This document shows positions 1-9,738 of a DNA stretch of 58,804 nucleotides, one piece after another. Below the pieces are notes generated by a model, which was not told where the DNA came from, did no database searches, and saw only the letters and a list, made by a program, of their open reading frames with translations. Source of the DNA: CAYLNH01 sp964384625 (GTDB lineage: Bacteria > Verrucomicrobiota > Lentisphaeria > JABSQK01); assembly GCA_964384625.1 (NCBI GenBank), contig CAYLNH010000011.1, forward strand, positions 1 to 58,804. The letters run 5' to 3'. The number at the start of each line of letters is the position of its first letter. Position 1 is the first letter of the stretch. Both the position numbers and the translations under genes were made by a program.

Positions 1-29
1 TTGGTATGTCTGCCCCGAATAATGCGACG

Positions 30-410
30 TTATTTCCGCGCCGACCCTAAGGTTGCCTGTTTCAGCGCGTTCTTGTCCGTGTCCATCCGCGCCAGCAGGA
101 GTCCCTTGAAGAACCAGTGTTCGGCCTTCGCCGGCGCCAGTCGGCAGGCGGATTCGGCATAAACCAGCGCCCGGCGGTAGACTGCCGCGTCACCCGTCTT
201 CTCCCAACGGTGGTAGTCGTGTACTGCGTGCACATAGCGATAGCTGCCGAGGGCGGCGCGACTCTCCGCGGTCGGTTCGATGCGTGCGAGCTTGATGAGC
301 TTCTGTTCCGCCGCGGCGGGTGCAGCCGCATCGTCACCGAACACGACCAATGCCGCGCCGAGTAGGAATGCGGCGATGACAAACACGAGATTGCAGGTCC
401 GGACGGGCAT
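30..410 (-). CDS. Small secreted TPR-like protein
   Basis: 126 aa. The N-terminus (about residues 1-25) is a signal peptide: a short basic start, then a hydrophobic run ending near VFGDD. The rest is helical and Ala-rich. A segment around residues 75-115 (RALVYAESACRLAPAKAEHW) reads like one tetratricopeptide unit, so it may be a periplasmic scaffold. Its ATG shares one base with the stop of the upstream WD40-Sel1 gene (TGATG), so the two are very probably translated together. Family not recognised; the TPR reading rests on one motif-like helix pair. Confidence 0.6.
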   Translation of the reverse strand: MPVRTCNLVFVIAAFLLGAALVVFGDDAAAPAAAEQKLIKLARIEPTAESRAALGSYRYVHAVHDYHRWEKTGDAAVYRRALVYAESACRLAPAKAEHWFFKGLLLARMDTDKNALKQATLGSARK

Positions 411-3388
411 CAGTCGAGAATGATCACTTTGATCGGTTTAGGTTCCTTGGCGTCGGGCTTCGCTTCTGCTTCCGGCTTCGCTTCTGCGGCCGGTTTCACG
501 GCCTCGGCCGCAGTCGTATCGCTGTCGTTTGAGCCGCCGTCCTGCAATGCCGGGATGCCGGTGGCAGCCTGCAGCAGTTTTCCGGTCGCCAGGTCGTGGT
601 AGGCCTGGGCCTTCGGCATTCGGGGCTCTCCTTTGAAACGGGGTGCCGGGATCCCGGTGACGAATGCAAGTTTCTTGCGGTCGGTCAACAGTGGCGTTGC
701 CTGATTATTGACGTAGTTCACAAAGCGGTCAATGCTGGCCCCGTCTTTCAAATCCAGTTTGAACCCCTCATACAAAGACGAGTAGCCTTTGGCCGTCTCG
801 CCAAGCTGGATCAACGCCCCGGCCCGGATCGTGGCCGCGGCGGTCAGCAGTTCCCGGCCGGGGGATCCTTTCTTGGCGAACTTCGGCAGGAGAGCCGCAA
901 GCTTGTCGGCGGCCTTCAGCGCCAGCTCCGGCCGTCCCGCCAGATTTGCCATGTGCCCATAGGTCAACCAGAGCAAGAAATCATACTGATTCCACTTTTC
1001 GGCCAACGCCTTGACGTAGAGCGCGCTGGCGAAGCGGAGCGGTACCCCGGTTTTCGGGAAGTCAAGATCGCAGCGACTTCGATAGAAATCCTCGGGAGCG
1101 GCTGCGATGGTCTTTTCGATGATCTGGTCGCCGATGTCCGGCAAACCGGTCTTATGGGCTGCCAGACCTTTCTGCAACCGTGAAGGGACCGTTACCGCCG
1201 GCTCACCCACCGCCCCGCGGAAACTGACGAACTGGTACAAAAATGCGAGGCCCAGCCGTTTGTCCAGTTCCCGGGCCCGCGGGTCCCCGATCCGGTCGTA
1301 CCATTTGAAGGCAGCGGCAGCATCCTTTCTCTTGCTGTAGTACGCGCCCAGTTTGCGGGCCGCCGCAAAGTCACTGCGGGCCGCCGCCCGAGCCAGCAAC
1401 TGCAGTCCCTTCTCCGTGTTCTGCGGCAGGCCGACACCGCGAAGGTGGAGATCGCCGTACACCCGGATTGCATCCGTACTGCCCATGGCGACGGCCTGGT
1501 TCAGGTACTTTCGTCCGGTTTCGAAATCCGGCGGGCATGCCGTACCGGCGTGCAGTGCCTCGCCGACCTGAAACAAACCGTCGAAATACTTGCGGTCCGC
1601 TGCCTTTTTGGCCAGAACAAAGGCGGCATCCCGCGAACGCACAAGGCCCAGGCGGCCGTCCCGATGGTAACGAGCAAGGGCACTTAACGCCCGCGGCAAT
1701 CCCATGCGGGCGGCGATCTCAAAATGTTTGAGCGCCTTGGCCTGATCCTTCTGCACACCGCCGCCACCAAGTCGGTAAAGCCGGGCAAGAATCAGGTGGA
1801 TCTCGGGATGGTTGTACTTCTCGCCCTTGCGGGCCCATTCGGAGGCCAGCTTCGGATCTTTCTTGACATCCATGTAGTACGAGGCCAAAGCCCAGATCGC
1901 AAAGCCGTCGCCGGCCTGCGCCCGTTTCGTCAGTTGTGGCAGACAAGCCGCCGCAGTCTTTTGTGCTTTGATGAATTGCCACGCCGAATGGTCTGCCGCC
2001 AGAAACTTGTTGGACAGGTGATGACTCTGCCACAGCAGTCCCAGCTCACTCTTCTGCGCAACCGATGTTTCGAGCCATTGCCGAGCCAGGTCATAATCGA
2101 CCACGGGCGCCGGCCAGCCGACAGCGTAAGCACGCGCAAGCACCGCCTGATAGTCGCCGTTGCCCGCCTCGGCCTTCTCCTTGATCGCCGCAAAGCGCTT
2201 CTTCGTGTGCGCGTCCCAACTGCTCTCATACATCGCCGCCGCATAGTGGTATTGCCGCAAACGCGAGATGTCGTACACCTGAACATTGTTCTTCTGGGCC
2301 TCGGTACACTTGTCGATGGTCGGCCATTTGCTGACCGGCAGGTTGCGGATGTACGTACAAAGCGCCAGCTTCCGGTTATCCGGGCTGACGGCGATCTGCA
2401 CAATGTCGCCGGCCCGGCGCACCGAATTGAGATAGGTCAGGCCGCCGTCATCAAGCAGCCATAGTTTCACCACCCCCTTGCCGCTGCTGGCCAGCAGCCG
2501 CCCGTCCGGACTGAAGCGCACACATTCGGTCAGCGGGTACGAGCAGTTGTAGGTTGGTCGATGCACCCAACCGGTGCCGGCCAGCAACTTGCCGGCCGGC
2601 AAAGACCACAGTTCCACACGACCATCAAGCGTGCCGACCGCCAAACGACTGCTGTCCGTGGGATCCAGATCAAATGTCACCGGGTAGCGCTTGGTCGTCT
2701 TGTTGCCGCTGCTGACGGTACAAACCAGCGCACCGCTCCGGGCGTTCCAAACCTTGACGCCATCCGCACCGCAGGTGACGACATACTTCGCGTTGGGTCC
2801 GAAGCGGACGTGCCGGGCACCGGGGTGCGCAATACGGGTCAGCGCCGTACGGTTGGACAAGCCCGGGAACGCCGCGGCACAGACCCCGGTCCCCTTGATG
2901 CCCACTGCAGCACGAAGTCGGAAATCGACGTCGAACCGGCCCATCACCCCCGGAAATTTTCCCTGCAGTTTACGGACAGGCTTGTAGCGGCGCGAATCCA
3001 GAACCGCATAGTGCCCCGTATTCGCGGCGAACAGGTACCGGCCTTTGTTGCAGTATTTAAGACTGTATATGCCTTGCGTGCTCGGCAATGAGAACTTCGC
3101 CAACTGCTTGCCGGTCATATCGACCACGAAAACCGTCGGCCCGTTGCTGAAGGCCAGATGCCGGCTGTTCGCATTGAATGCCAGTGCATGGATTGGCCCG
3201 GGCTTTCCATTTCGTTGCGTCATCAGACTGCGCACCACGGGAATCCGGTTGCCCGCGCCAAGGACCTCCATAAAGTTCTTTGCGGTCACACCGGCCCGAT
3301 CATCCTCTTGCCCGGCTGAAACTCCAACTGAAATGAGCAACGATAGGACAAAGACACTGTTGCGGCAAAACACACGTGAATACTGCAC
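410..3388 (-). CDS. Secreted WD40-Sel1 repeat protein
   Basis: 992 aa starting at a GTG preceded by AAAAGG six bases upstream. Residues 1-26 form a signal peptide (ending VSAGQ). Residues about 55-390 hold degenerate WD40-type beta-propeller repeats (for example LRFSPDGRLLASSG-like units with the D..G..L pattern). Residues about 400-690 hold at least six Sel1-like helical repeats with alternating A..LA..Y and A..W...A. patterns. A TPR-like helical region follows, then a Lys/Pro/Ala/Glu-rich tail. Both repeat types are protein-binding scaffolds, so a periplasmic or surface assembly role is inferred. No catalytic motif was seen. It is the first gene of a two-gene unit with the small protein at 30-410. 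Confidence 0.8.
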   Translation of the reverse strand: MQYSRVFCRNSVFVLSLLISVGVSAGQEDDRAGVTAKNFMEVLGAGNRIPVVRSLMTQRNGKPGPIHALAFNANSRHLAFSNGPTVFVVDMTGKQLAKFSLPSTQGIYSLKYCNKGRYLFAANTGHYAVLDSRRYKPVRKLQGKFPGVMGRFDVDFRLRAAVGIKGTGVCAAAFPGLSNRTALTRIAHPGARHVRFGPNAKYVVTCGADGVKVWNARSGALVCTVSSGNKTTKRYPVTFDLDPTDSSRLAVGTLDGRVELWSLPAGKLLAGTGWVHRPTYNCSYPLTECVRFSPDGRLLASSGKGVVKLWLLDDGGLTYLNSVRRAGDIVQIAVSPDNRKLALCTYIRNLPVSKWPTIDKCTEAQKNNVQVYDISRLRQYHYAAAMYESSWDAHTKKRFAAIKEKAEAGNGDYQAVLARAYAVGWPAPVVDYDLARQWLETSVAQKSELGLLWQSHHLSNKFLAADHSAWQFIKAQKTAAACLPQLTKRAQAGDGFAIWALASYYMDVKKDPKLASEWARKGEKYNHPEIHLILARLYRLGGGGVQKDQAKALKHFEIAARMGLPRALSALARYHRDGRLGLVRSRDAAFVLAKKAADRKYFDGLFQVGEALHAGTACPPDFETGRKYLNQAVAMGSTDAIRVYGDLHLRGVGLPQNTEKGLQLLARAAARSDFAAARKLGAYYSKRKDAAAAFKWYDRIGDPRARELDKRLGLAFLYQFVSFRGAVGEPAVTVPSRLQKGLAAHKTGLPDIGDQIIEKTIAAAPEDFYRSRCDLDFPKTGVPLRFASALYVKALAEKWNQYDFLLWLTYGHMANLAGRPELALKAADKLAALLPKFAKKGSPGRELLTAAATIRAGALIQLGETAKGYSSLYEGFKLDLKDGASIDRFVNYVNNQATPLLTDRKKLAFVTGIPAPRFKGEPRMPKAQAYHDLATGKLLQAATGIPALQDGGSNDSDTTAAEAVKPAAEAKPEAEAKPDAKEPKPIKVIILD

Positions 3389-3545
3389 AACGGACCTTTT
3401 CTGATGGTTGTCATCTACGGCACGTCAATCGGGAACAGCTCCCCGGCACACTGGTAAAAACTACGCCGGAATGCCAGAGAATCAACCGAACCGACGGTAA
3501 TGCGTCAGTCACGGGGAGTGGCTCCCGCGTGCTGCCCTTCTGCCC

Positions 3546-3566
3546 CCAGCAGGCTTAACCTGCTGG
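3546..3566. repeat. Intergenic hairpin, GCAGG type
   Basis: Perfect 8-bp inverted repeat CCAGCAGG / CCTGCTGG around a CTTAA loop, in the 250-bp gap between the glycosidase-like gene (stop 3639) and the WD40-Sel1 gene (start 3388). There is no T-run next to it, so it is not a standard intrinsic terminator. It shares the GCAGG-loop-CCTGC core with hairpins at 3617 and 26751. Confidence 0.6.
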
Positions 3567-3616
3567 AGCAGTGGTCAGCCCAGCTACCCCGACGCCGCCT
3601 GCGTGCCCCCTCTTTC

Positions 3617-3633
3617 GGCAGGTCAAACCTGCC
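3617..3633. repeat. Intergenic hairpin, GCAGG type
   Basis: Perfect 7-bp inverted repeat GGCAGGT / ACCTGCC with a CAA loop, five bases past the stop codon of the minus-strand gene ending at 3639. The position fits an mRNA 3'-end stabiliser or weak terminator for the eight-gene operon, although no T-run follows. Confidence 0.6.
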
Positions 3634-3638
3634 AATAC

Positions 3639-5180
3639 TTACTTCGGCACCTCGATAGTCTTCATCCCGGCGCTTTCGTTGACCACGGCAAAGACCCCCT
3701 TCTGCGGGACGTCCAAGGTGACGGCCTTGAAGTTCGGGATGGTGATCTTGATGCCCGTCTCGTCGCCGCGCGGGGCGTAGGCGAACACCAGCCACTGCCT
3801 GTTCGGTTTAGCGCCCATCACCTGGGCCTGCGCCCAGACGCGGAACTCGGCCTTCTTGTCGAACTCGACACGCCCGCCGTGCTTCTCTCTTTTCGGAGCG
3901 AACTGCTTCGGGTCGACGCTGGTCTTGAGGCCGTAATATGCGTGCGACATCGCCTCCAACGTTTTCATCTGCGCGTCGGTGACAAACCCCTTCAGCCGGC
4001 CTTGCGACCAGGTGCCTTCGGCGGGGTGCGCATCGATGACGTGCACGCCGATCTCGATCTCCGGATTCACGACGGGTTCGCCTTCCTTCCAGAACGTTCG
4101 CAGTGTTTCGTTGTTATGCACCATATCAACGGCTTTGACGACCTGCTGATACCAGGACCAGTCGCTGTCTCGTTTCTGGCCCCAACCGGTGAACTGCCGG
4201 GCGCTGTGCGGCCGGGCGACCCACAGGTTCCAGATCACCAGGGCGCCGTAGCGCTCGGGCGGCACGCCCTTCTTTTTGCGCCACCAGGGAGAGATCTCGA
4301 AGTGCACATCCTTCTTCTGCGACAGGTACCAGGCTTTCTTCAGCCGCAGGTTCATGGCGGTCACGGTCGCCGAATAGGTCTTGTAATCGGTCAGCCCGCG
4401 GTCGATATAGTTACGGGCGGAGACGCCGTCCCAGGCGAGCGGCGAGGCCAGCCGGCTGTACATGCCGATATTCGCTTCGCCGCCCCAGGCGTATCCGATA
4501 AAGCGCATCGTCTTGCCCCAGTCGCCGGAGACTGCGCGCATGCCGTCGAACATGGCTTTGTAGCGTTCGAGATAGGCTTCGCCGTAAGCTTTCTGTTGCT
4601 GCAATGGGGTCGTTCCGAGTTTGTCGGTGTACTTGCCCTTCTTAATCAGCTGCTTCAAGCTGGGTACACGGGCCTCGTTATTGGACAGCATGACGACGTA
4701 CGGCGGGTTCGGATACCACTGCTGCAGTTGTTTCAGTTTGGCTTCGTGTTCCCCCATGATCTGCTCTCCGGTCCGGCGCCAGTTCTCGACCGGACTGAAC
4801 GGGGAGCGGTCCTTGACGTCGTTAACCCAGTTGCCCCAGCGCAGGCAGACGGGCGCCTTCCGTTCGCGCAGCCCGGTGAAGATCGGCTCGTACTTCTTCT
4901 TCCAGGCGTCATTCAGCGGCTCGCGGGAGAAACGGAACGTAAACAGCAGGTGATGGCCGTTCTCGATCTGCTCATACTGCCATACCGGGCCATAGCCCTT
5001 CGGTCCGTTGCAGTTCCAGTTCGCCGCCAACGGCAGCGGCCGGTGGTTCCGATCGAATCCGGCGCCCGGAGTCTCTCCGGCATGGGCTCCCACAAGCATC
5101 AACATCAGGGAGGCAGTCAACGCGCCCCAGGCTTTCAGCGCGGAACGCAGACAAAACAGGTGATTCTCCGGCAAGTTCAT
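3639..5180 (-). CDS. Secreted glycosidase-like protein, last gene of operon
   Basis: 513 aa from the ATG at 5180, which has an AAAGGAAAGG ribosome site just upstream; an in-frame ATG at 5228 would put extra residues before the signal peptide. Residues 1-34 are a signal peptide ending near GAHAGE. The body is rich in Trp, Tyr and acidic residues (GPVWQYEQIE, MRFIGYAWGGEANIG, GWGQKRDSDWSWYQQVV), in keeping with a TIM-barrel carbohydrate-active enzyme. The last 80 residues look like a beta-sandwich cap (KITIPNFKAVTLDVPQKG). No family can be named with confidence. It lies 19 bp after the (alpha/alpha)-barrel gene and shares its operon, so a role on the same glycan is inferred. Confidence 0.7.
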   Translation of the reverse strand: MNLPENHLFCLRSALKAWGALTASLMLMLVGAHAGETPGAGFDRNHRPLPLAANWNCNGPKGYGPVWQYEQIENGHHLLFTFRFSREPLNDAWKKKYEPIFTGLRERKAPVCLRWGNWVNDVKDRSPFSPVENWRRTGEQIMGEHEAKLKQLQQWYPNPPYVVMLSNNEARVPSLKQLIKKGKYTDKLGTTPLQQQKAYGEAYLERYKAMFDGMRAVSGDWGKTMRFIGYAWGGEANIGMYSRLASPLAWDGVSARNYIDRGLTDYKTYSATVTAMNLRLKKAWYLSQKKDVHFEISPWWRKKKGVPPERYGALVIWNLWVARPHSARQFTGWGQKRDSDWSWYQQVVKAVDMVHNNETLRTFWKEGEPVVNPEIEIGVHVIDAHPAEGTWSQGRLKGFVTDAQMKTLEAMSHAYYGLKTSVDPKQFAPKREKHGGRVEFDKKAEFRVWAQAQVMGAKPNRQWLVFAYAPRGDETGIKITIPNFKAVTLDVPQKGVFAVVNESAGMKTIEVPK

Positions 5181-5199
5181 AACCTTTCCTTTCAGTTTG

Positions 5200-7245
5200 T
5201 CAGTTTGCTTCAAAGCCCGATATCCCATAGAACTCCGCGCCGGCTGACGGCGCGCCGAGAAGGATCATACCGATACACCAGACCGCGGTGAAGCCGGCCA
5301 TGTTTCCCTTATTCCGGTGGTACGTCGGCGGCTGCCAGTTCGCCCAGGAGCCGTAGTCGCACCAATAGAACTGCTCGGCCATGGCCCCGCGAAACCCGTT
5401 GTACATCCCGTGACAGCGCGACAGATACTGGCAGATAAACCGCCAATGATCTTCCGCCCGTTGACGATAGTATTCGTTGCCCGTCCAGCGCGTCAGATCG
5501 CAGAGCTGCTGCGTCACCAACACTTCGAAGACGTGCAGATGGTTATTGCTGGCGGACGCGTAGTCGCCGCCGCGCGACCGCATATCGTAGCTGCCCATCA
5601 GCGAGTCCGCCGGCAGCCGTTCGTTGTAGATCTTGCGAAACGTCAGCATCCAATCAGCAGCCAACCGCGCCAAGCGCAGGAAGCGTTCTTTGCCGGCCAA
5701 CCGATAGAGTTCGCAGTAGGCCAGAACAGCGTTCATCCCGTCTTCCGACGTCGGGCTGTCGTTGTCCTCGGGTGCACCCCAGATGTATTCGGCTTCGACG
5801 TAGGACGCATAACCGTCACCGGCACGGATCACGGATTCACCGCATCGCTTTCGGAATGCGTTGTCGCCCAGGCCGATTTCGACCGCCTTGATCAGCGCCG
5901 GAATCCAGAGCAGCCCGCCGCAGCCATCTTCCTTCACCACGGCGCGATTGACCGCGTCGTAGTACTGGCCGTAACAGCCGTTGTCGAGCTGCAAGTCCAA
6001 CGCCGTCTCCAGGTTGCCGAGAAGGACCTCCTTCCACAACGCCAGCGAGTGACTATCCGGCGCGTGGTCCTGTTCGTCCCGGATCATCGCGGCCAGGTGG
6101 TCGCAGGCGTCGGCGATGGTGCGGCTATGCACCCAATCGTTGTTTGCCAGCCAGCCGCTGCCCCATTCCTGTCGCCCCTTGCGGAACAACGGGTTCGGAA
6201 ACGAGCCGTTCGGCGTCTCCACCGTTTCCGGCATGAAGTCCGCCCAGAACAGTCCCGAGGGACTGACACCTTCGCGGCAGATGCGGTCGGCAACCCGTAG
6301 AGCGACGGCCCGCGCTGTGTCGTCGCCGGTGATAGTGGACGCCTTCAGCAGACCATGCGTAATGACAAAGCCGTTGACGAAGCCGACATTCATCTGATGC
6401 CATTCCATCGTGATGCCGCGGCCGTTGGCAATCTGTTCGGCGATCGGGTCGTACGGCCGGCTGTAAATGAAATAGTTGCCGGTTTCATGATAGTGCCCGG
6501 CGACCACGCCGTGAACGGCGTCGGCCACCAGTGGTTGGATGTCCTGCAGTTTCGCGGTGGGATGTCGGGGCGCGATAATGGCGTACTCCGACTCCAGCAC
6601 CCGCTGGTAGTCGTGGCGTTCGCCGGTGAAGTCGTAGACGCGAACAGTTCCCGACAGCCGTGTCCCCGCCGGCAGGCGCAGACGGCGGATCGCAGGTGGC
6701 GCCATTGGTCGGGTCGTGTAAGCGAACGGCTCTTCGCACGCGGGCAGCGAGATCCGCAGATAACCACTTGCCCCGTCAAACGCGAAACCAACACCCACCT
6801 GTGGTTCCGGGTCGTCGGAGTCGATGCCTGCCGGACCGTCGTAGTGCGGATCACTGGCCAGCGCGAGGCAGTGTTGGTCATCGTGCAGATAGACCAATGG
6901 CGCGGCCGTGCGGTCGGCCGGGAAATCCCACCAGGAGGACTCCATCGTCTCTTGGCTCGGCACCGCCACCGTCGCGTCGAAGCGCGGATACCACGTCTTC
7001 ACCTTTTGATCGGCGCGCCGGTTTTCGCCATAGAGAAATCCCGGGATCAAAAACCACGGATCGCGCAGGTCCTCCGGCAGATCAAGTCGGAGCCGCAAGG
7101 TGCCGTGAAAGACCTCCTTGCTGTCATTGCTGACGCTCCAGGTGCAAATTCTGCCGAGCGGCATCTCTTTCGTGGTGCACGCAAAAACCAGGTCGACATC
7201 CTGGATCACGTGGTTTTTGTCGAGCTCAAGCATCAAGCAACTCAT
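5200..7245 (-). CDS. (alpha/alpha)6-barrel glycosidase-like protein
   Basis: 681 aa from ATG 7245. An alternative ATG at 7233 is equally possible, and no strong ribosome site separates them. Both overlap the stop of the enolase-family gene (7226), so translation is coupled. No signal peptide, hence probably cytoplasmic. An N-terminal beta-rich part (about 1-220) is followed by long helices with conserved-looking aromatic and acidic stretches (QEWGSGWLANNDWVHS, TSEDGMNAVLAYCELYRLAG, NNHLHVFEVL). This resembles six-hairpin glycosidases such as unsaturated glucuronyl hydrolases or arabinofuranosidase-type enzymes. Exact family uncertain; processing of imported oligosaccharides is inferred from the neighbours. 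Confidence 0.7.
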   Translation of the reverse strand: MSCLMLELDKNHVIQDVDLVFACTTKEMPLGRICTWSVSNDSKEVFHGTLRLRLDLPEDLRDPWFLIPGFLYGENRRADQKVKTWYPRFDATVAVPSQETMESSWWDFPADRTAAPLVYLHDDQHCLALASDPHYDGPAGIDSDDPEPQVGVGFAFDGASGYLRISLPACEEPFAYTTRPMAPPAIRRLRLPAGTRLSGTVRVYDFTGERHDYQRVLESEYAIIAPRHPTAKLQDIQPLVADAVHGVVAGHYHETGNYFIYSRPYDPIAEQIANGRGITMEWHQMNVGFVNGFVITHGLLKASTITGDDTARAVALRVADRICREGVSPSGLFWADFMPETVETPNGSFPNPLFRKGRQEWGSGWLANNDWVHSRTIADACDHLAAMIRDEQDHAPDSHSLALWKEVLLGNLETALDLQLDNGCYGQYYDAVNRAVVKEDGCGGLLWIPALIKAVEIGLGDNAFRKRCGESVIRAGDGYASYVEAEYIWGAPEDNDSPTSEDGMNAVLAYCELYRLAGKERFLRLARLAADWMLTFRKIYNERLPADSLMGSYDMRSRGGDYASASNNHLHVFEVLVTQQLCDLTRWTGNEYYRQRAEDHWRFICQYLSRCHGMYNGFRGAMAEQFYWCDYGSWANWQPPTYHRNKGNMAGFTAVWCIGMILLGAPSAGAEFYGISGFEAN

Positions 7246-8515
7246 CGTAATGCCGCGGGACCGCCAGCGTGCCGGCGGCGCCGTTGTAGAACTCATCGGT
7301 CAACGTGAAGTGTCCGTCGCGGTCGTCAATCCAATCAGCATCGGCTTGCGGATGGTAGCTCGCCATCGCTTGCCAGTTGGCGTAGTTCTGGGCGCCGTTG
7401 GTCTCCATCAGCGGGATCTTCAGTCCGCGCAATGGCTCAAGGCGCGCGGCCACGTTCTTGTTCCACTCCACCAGGATGGGGTTGACGGTGAGGTCGGCGC
7501 AGAAGCACGGGACATCGCGCTCGGCGGCCGCCGCCAAGGTCTGCAACGTCATGCTCAATGTCTTGGCAATCGGCTTCAACGTCAGGATGCCGTACCCCAG
7601 GTCCAGGCGCTCATTGGCTTCCGCGACGGAATGCAGACTCTCGTCCGCTGCCAGTGTCACCGGCAGGTCGTCGACCGGTTCGCGGTACTCCTCCGGGAAC
7701 GGCTCTTCGATGAACAAAATGCGGTCCAGCGCTCCGATCCCATCGGCGTGATCGAGAAACCGCAGAAGTTGATCTTTGTCGGCATACCGGCAATTGGCGT
7801 CAAGGTAGTAGGGGATATGTCCGGAATCGGTAAAGGGCGTTGTCTTATCCTTGAGGCCGTTGTGGATTTCCGTCAGTCGGTTTCGATCCCAGGAAAGCAT
7901 CTTTTCCGGATCCCCGTCGCTATCCGGGTCGGCGCCAATCTTGATCTTCGCAAAGAACGTACCTTGATCCACAGCTGCCTTGATTGCGGCAATGTTCGTG
8001 CCGTAACTGAACAGGGGGATGCTGCCAAGTTCTTCGTGGCGCGCCGTGAGGTACTGGCGGTAGGTCCGCGGGATCATCGCGTCGAACGACGTAATCCCGT
8101 TGGCGTGGGCGTAGAGCATCCAGGCGGCGTTATCAAGCGGTACCAAAGCGTTCAGCACAAAGGTCAGCCGCACTTTCGGTCCGGCCAGCATTTGCGCCTG
8201 TACGTAGCATTCCGGCAGAATCTGCTCAAGCAGATCCAGGGGTGTCTCGAAACTCATGCCGCGCACCAGTTCGGCGGCGTACTCAGTGACCTGGAGCATC
8301 AATCGATTGCCGTCCGTTTCCGAGTTTGCGGCGAATACGGAAGCGTCACTCCAGAGCACGCTCTGCGTGCCCAGTCCGAGACCGGCATTGCCGTCGGCAT
8401 CGGTCAACCGCACGACGCTCTGCCAAAGCTCCGTCAGGTAGCCGCCCTTGAACCCGAAGGGGGTCTTCAACGGTTCCGGTTCCACTCCTGTAGCGCTGTC
8501 AGTGATGGTGATCAT
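7226..8515 (-). CDS. Enolase-superfamily (mandelate racemase/MLE-like) dehydratase
   Basis: 429 aa from ATG 8515; longer upstream extensions run through the preceding gene and lack homology. The C-terminal barrel carries the superfamily pattern: KIK at 190-192, Asp239 in LDAN and Glu270/271 in FIEEP as metal ligands, Asp291 in AADES, and Lys314 in LTLKP. The Lys pairs suggest muconate-lactonising-enzyme-like chemistry on a carboxylate sugar, for example dehydration of an aldonate or uronate. It is placed between a Gfo/Idh dehydrogenase and glycan-cleaving enzymes. Substrate unknown. The ATG lies 14 bp after the previous stop with an AGAGAG-rich leader. Confidence 0.85.
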   Translation of the reverse strand: MITITDSATGVEPEPLKTPFGFKGGYLTELWQSVVRLTDADGNAGLGLGTQSVLWSDASVFAANSETDGNRLMLQVTEYAAELVRGMSFETPLDLLEQILPECYVQAQMLAGPKVRLTFVLNALVPLDNAAWMLYAHANGITSFDAMIPRTYRQYLTARHEELGSIPLFSYGTNIAAIKAAVDQGTFFAKIKIGADPDSDGDPEKMLSWDRNRLTEIHNGLKDKTTPFTDSGHIPYYLDANCRYADKDQLLRFLDHADGIGALDRILFIEEPFPEEYREPVDDLPVTLAADESLHSVAEANERLDLGYGILTLKPIAKTLSMTLQTLAAAAERDVPCFCADLTVNPILVEWNKNVAARLEPLRGLKIPLMETNGAQNYANWQAMASYHPQADADWIDDRDGHFTLTDEFYNGAAGTLAVPRHYDELLDA

Positions 8516-8529
8516 AAATGGAGGAATGG

Positions 8530-9693
8530 CTACTCTCTCTCCGCATACACCAGATCCGTATCTTCCGGGCCGATCTTTACCGGGATGCCCAGGCGGCAAC
8601 TCTCCAACAGCTTCAGGGCGATGTTCGTCACCACAATGGCGCTGGTCACCGGGCAGGGGTTCGAGCCGTTGCCGAGGATATGTTGACCGAAACGCTCCAG
8701 GTGCTCGCGATGGCCCTTGGTGAGTACTGACGGCAGATCAACGGTGGTGCCTCTGCCTTGCGCTTCCTGCTCCAGATCGACGCGTTCATGAAACACGTCG
8801 ATCCCTTGCCTATCGCCGTTGGCGCCGGGATAGCCGTGGAAGCAGGTACGGAACGGTTCGCTTTCGAGACCGCGTTGGCGCACTTCCATATGGTGATCCA
8901 GGGCGATCGTCACGTTGCGAAGTGACGCTTCGAAGAGCTCTTTCGGGTAGTCGAAATTGCCGACCATAGAATGCTGCAGCGTCGCGATGGATCCGTCCTG
9001 GAACCGGATGATCTCCGTGAAGTTCCCACGCGGCGAACCGCAGGCGAACGCCTCCACCGGGCGTGATGCATTGAGCCACAGAGCGAGATCGATGAAGTGC
9101 ACCATCTCCGCCAGGATGATGCCCTCCTGGTCCTCGAAGATCCAGAGCTTCCAGGTGCGGATATCGTCGTTGACCCGCAACAGCAGCTGCATCTGCTCTT
9201 CCTCTGCGAGCCGGCTGCGTTTGCCGGTATTGCGGTCGATGATGGCGCCGCGGTCGGCGCCTTCAGCCCGGGCCTTCTCAATGAGTCGTTTGAATTCAAG
9301 CACGCCGGGGGCGGACCGGCGATTGTGCCCGACACACACCGGAACTCCAGTCTGTTCCGCCGCACGGAAGATCTCCATCATCTCGGCCCGCGAGTTGGCC
9401 AACGGCTTTTCGGTATACACCGGCTTGTCCTGCCGGAGCGCTTCGCAGATGAGTTCGCCGCGCAGGCTGGTATGGGTGCAGAGTACGATCAAGTCGACAT
9501 CATCGGCGGCGACGACCTCGTGCCAATCGGTACTGGTACGTTTCGCGCCGTACTTCGTCGCGGCTGCCGCGGCGGCGTCCGCACGGCTGTCGCACGCGAC
9601 CTGCAGCTCGAACATATCGGATTTCTTGATGTTCGGCAGATGCGCACTGTTGGCCAGTGCGCCGCAACCGACAACGGCAGCTCGGAGGGTCAT
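8530..9693 (-). CDS. Gfo/Idh/MocA family NAD(P)-dependent oxidoreductase
   Basis: 387 aa. The N-terminal Rossmann fold has the dinucleotide motif VGCGALA (8-14). The family signature EKPLA at 95-99 contains the catalytic/NAD-contacting Lys96. The C-terminal alpha/beta domain starts near residue 130. Family members oxidise or reduce sugar hydroxyls, or hydrolyse glycosides by a redox route. With the enolase-like dehydratase 14 bp downstream it probably forms a uronate or aldonate catabolic step. GGAG lies nine bases before the ATG. No signal peptide, so cytoplasmic. Confidence 0.9.
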   Translation of the reverse strand: MTLRAAVVGCGALANSAHLPNIKKSDMFELQVACDSRADAAAAAATKYGAKRTSTDWHEVVAADDVDLIVLCTHTSLRGELICEALRQDKPVYTEKPLANSRAEMMEIFRAAEQTGVPVCVGHNRRSAPGVLEFKRLIEKARAEGADRGAIIDRNTGKRSRLAEEEQMQLLLRVNDDIRTWKLWIFEDQEGIILAEMVHFIDLALWLNASRPVEAFACGSPRGNFTEIIRFQDGSIATLQHSMVGNFDYPKELFEASLRNVTIALDHHMEVRQRGLESEPFRTCFHGYPGANGDRQGIDVFHERVDLEQEAQGRGTTVDLPSVLTKGHREHLERFGQHILGNGSNPCPVTSAIVVTNIALKLLESCRLGIPVKIGPEDTDLVYAERE

Positions 9694-9738
9694 GGTATGT
9701 ATCTCCGCTTATCTTCGAACTTGGCGGCGGATCGGATC

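Noticed and set aside
3603..5291. 562-codon plus-strand open frame
   Set aside because: Opposite the glycosidase-like gene, with biased low-complexity composition, no ribosome site and no recognisable motif.
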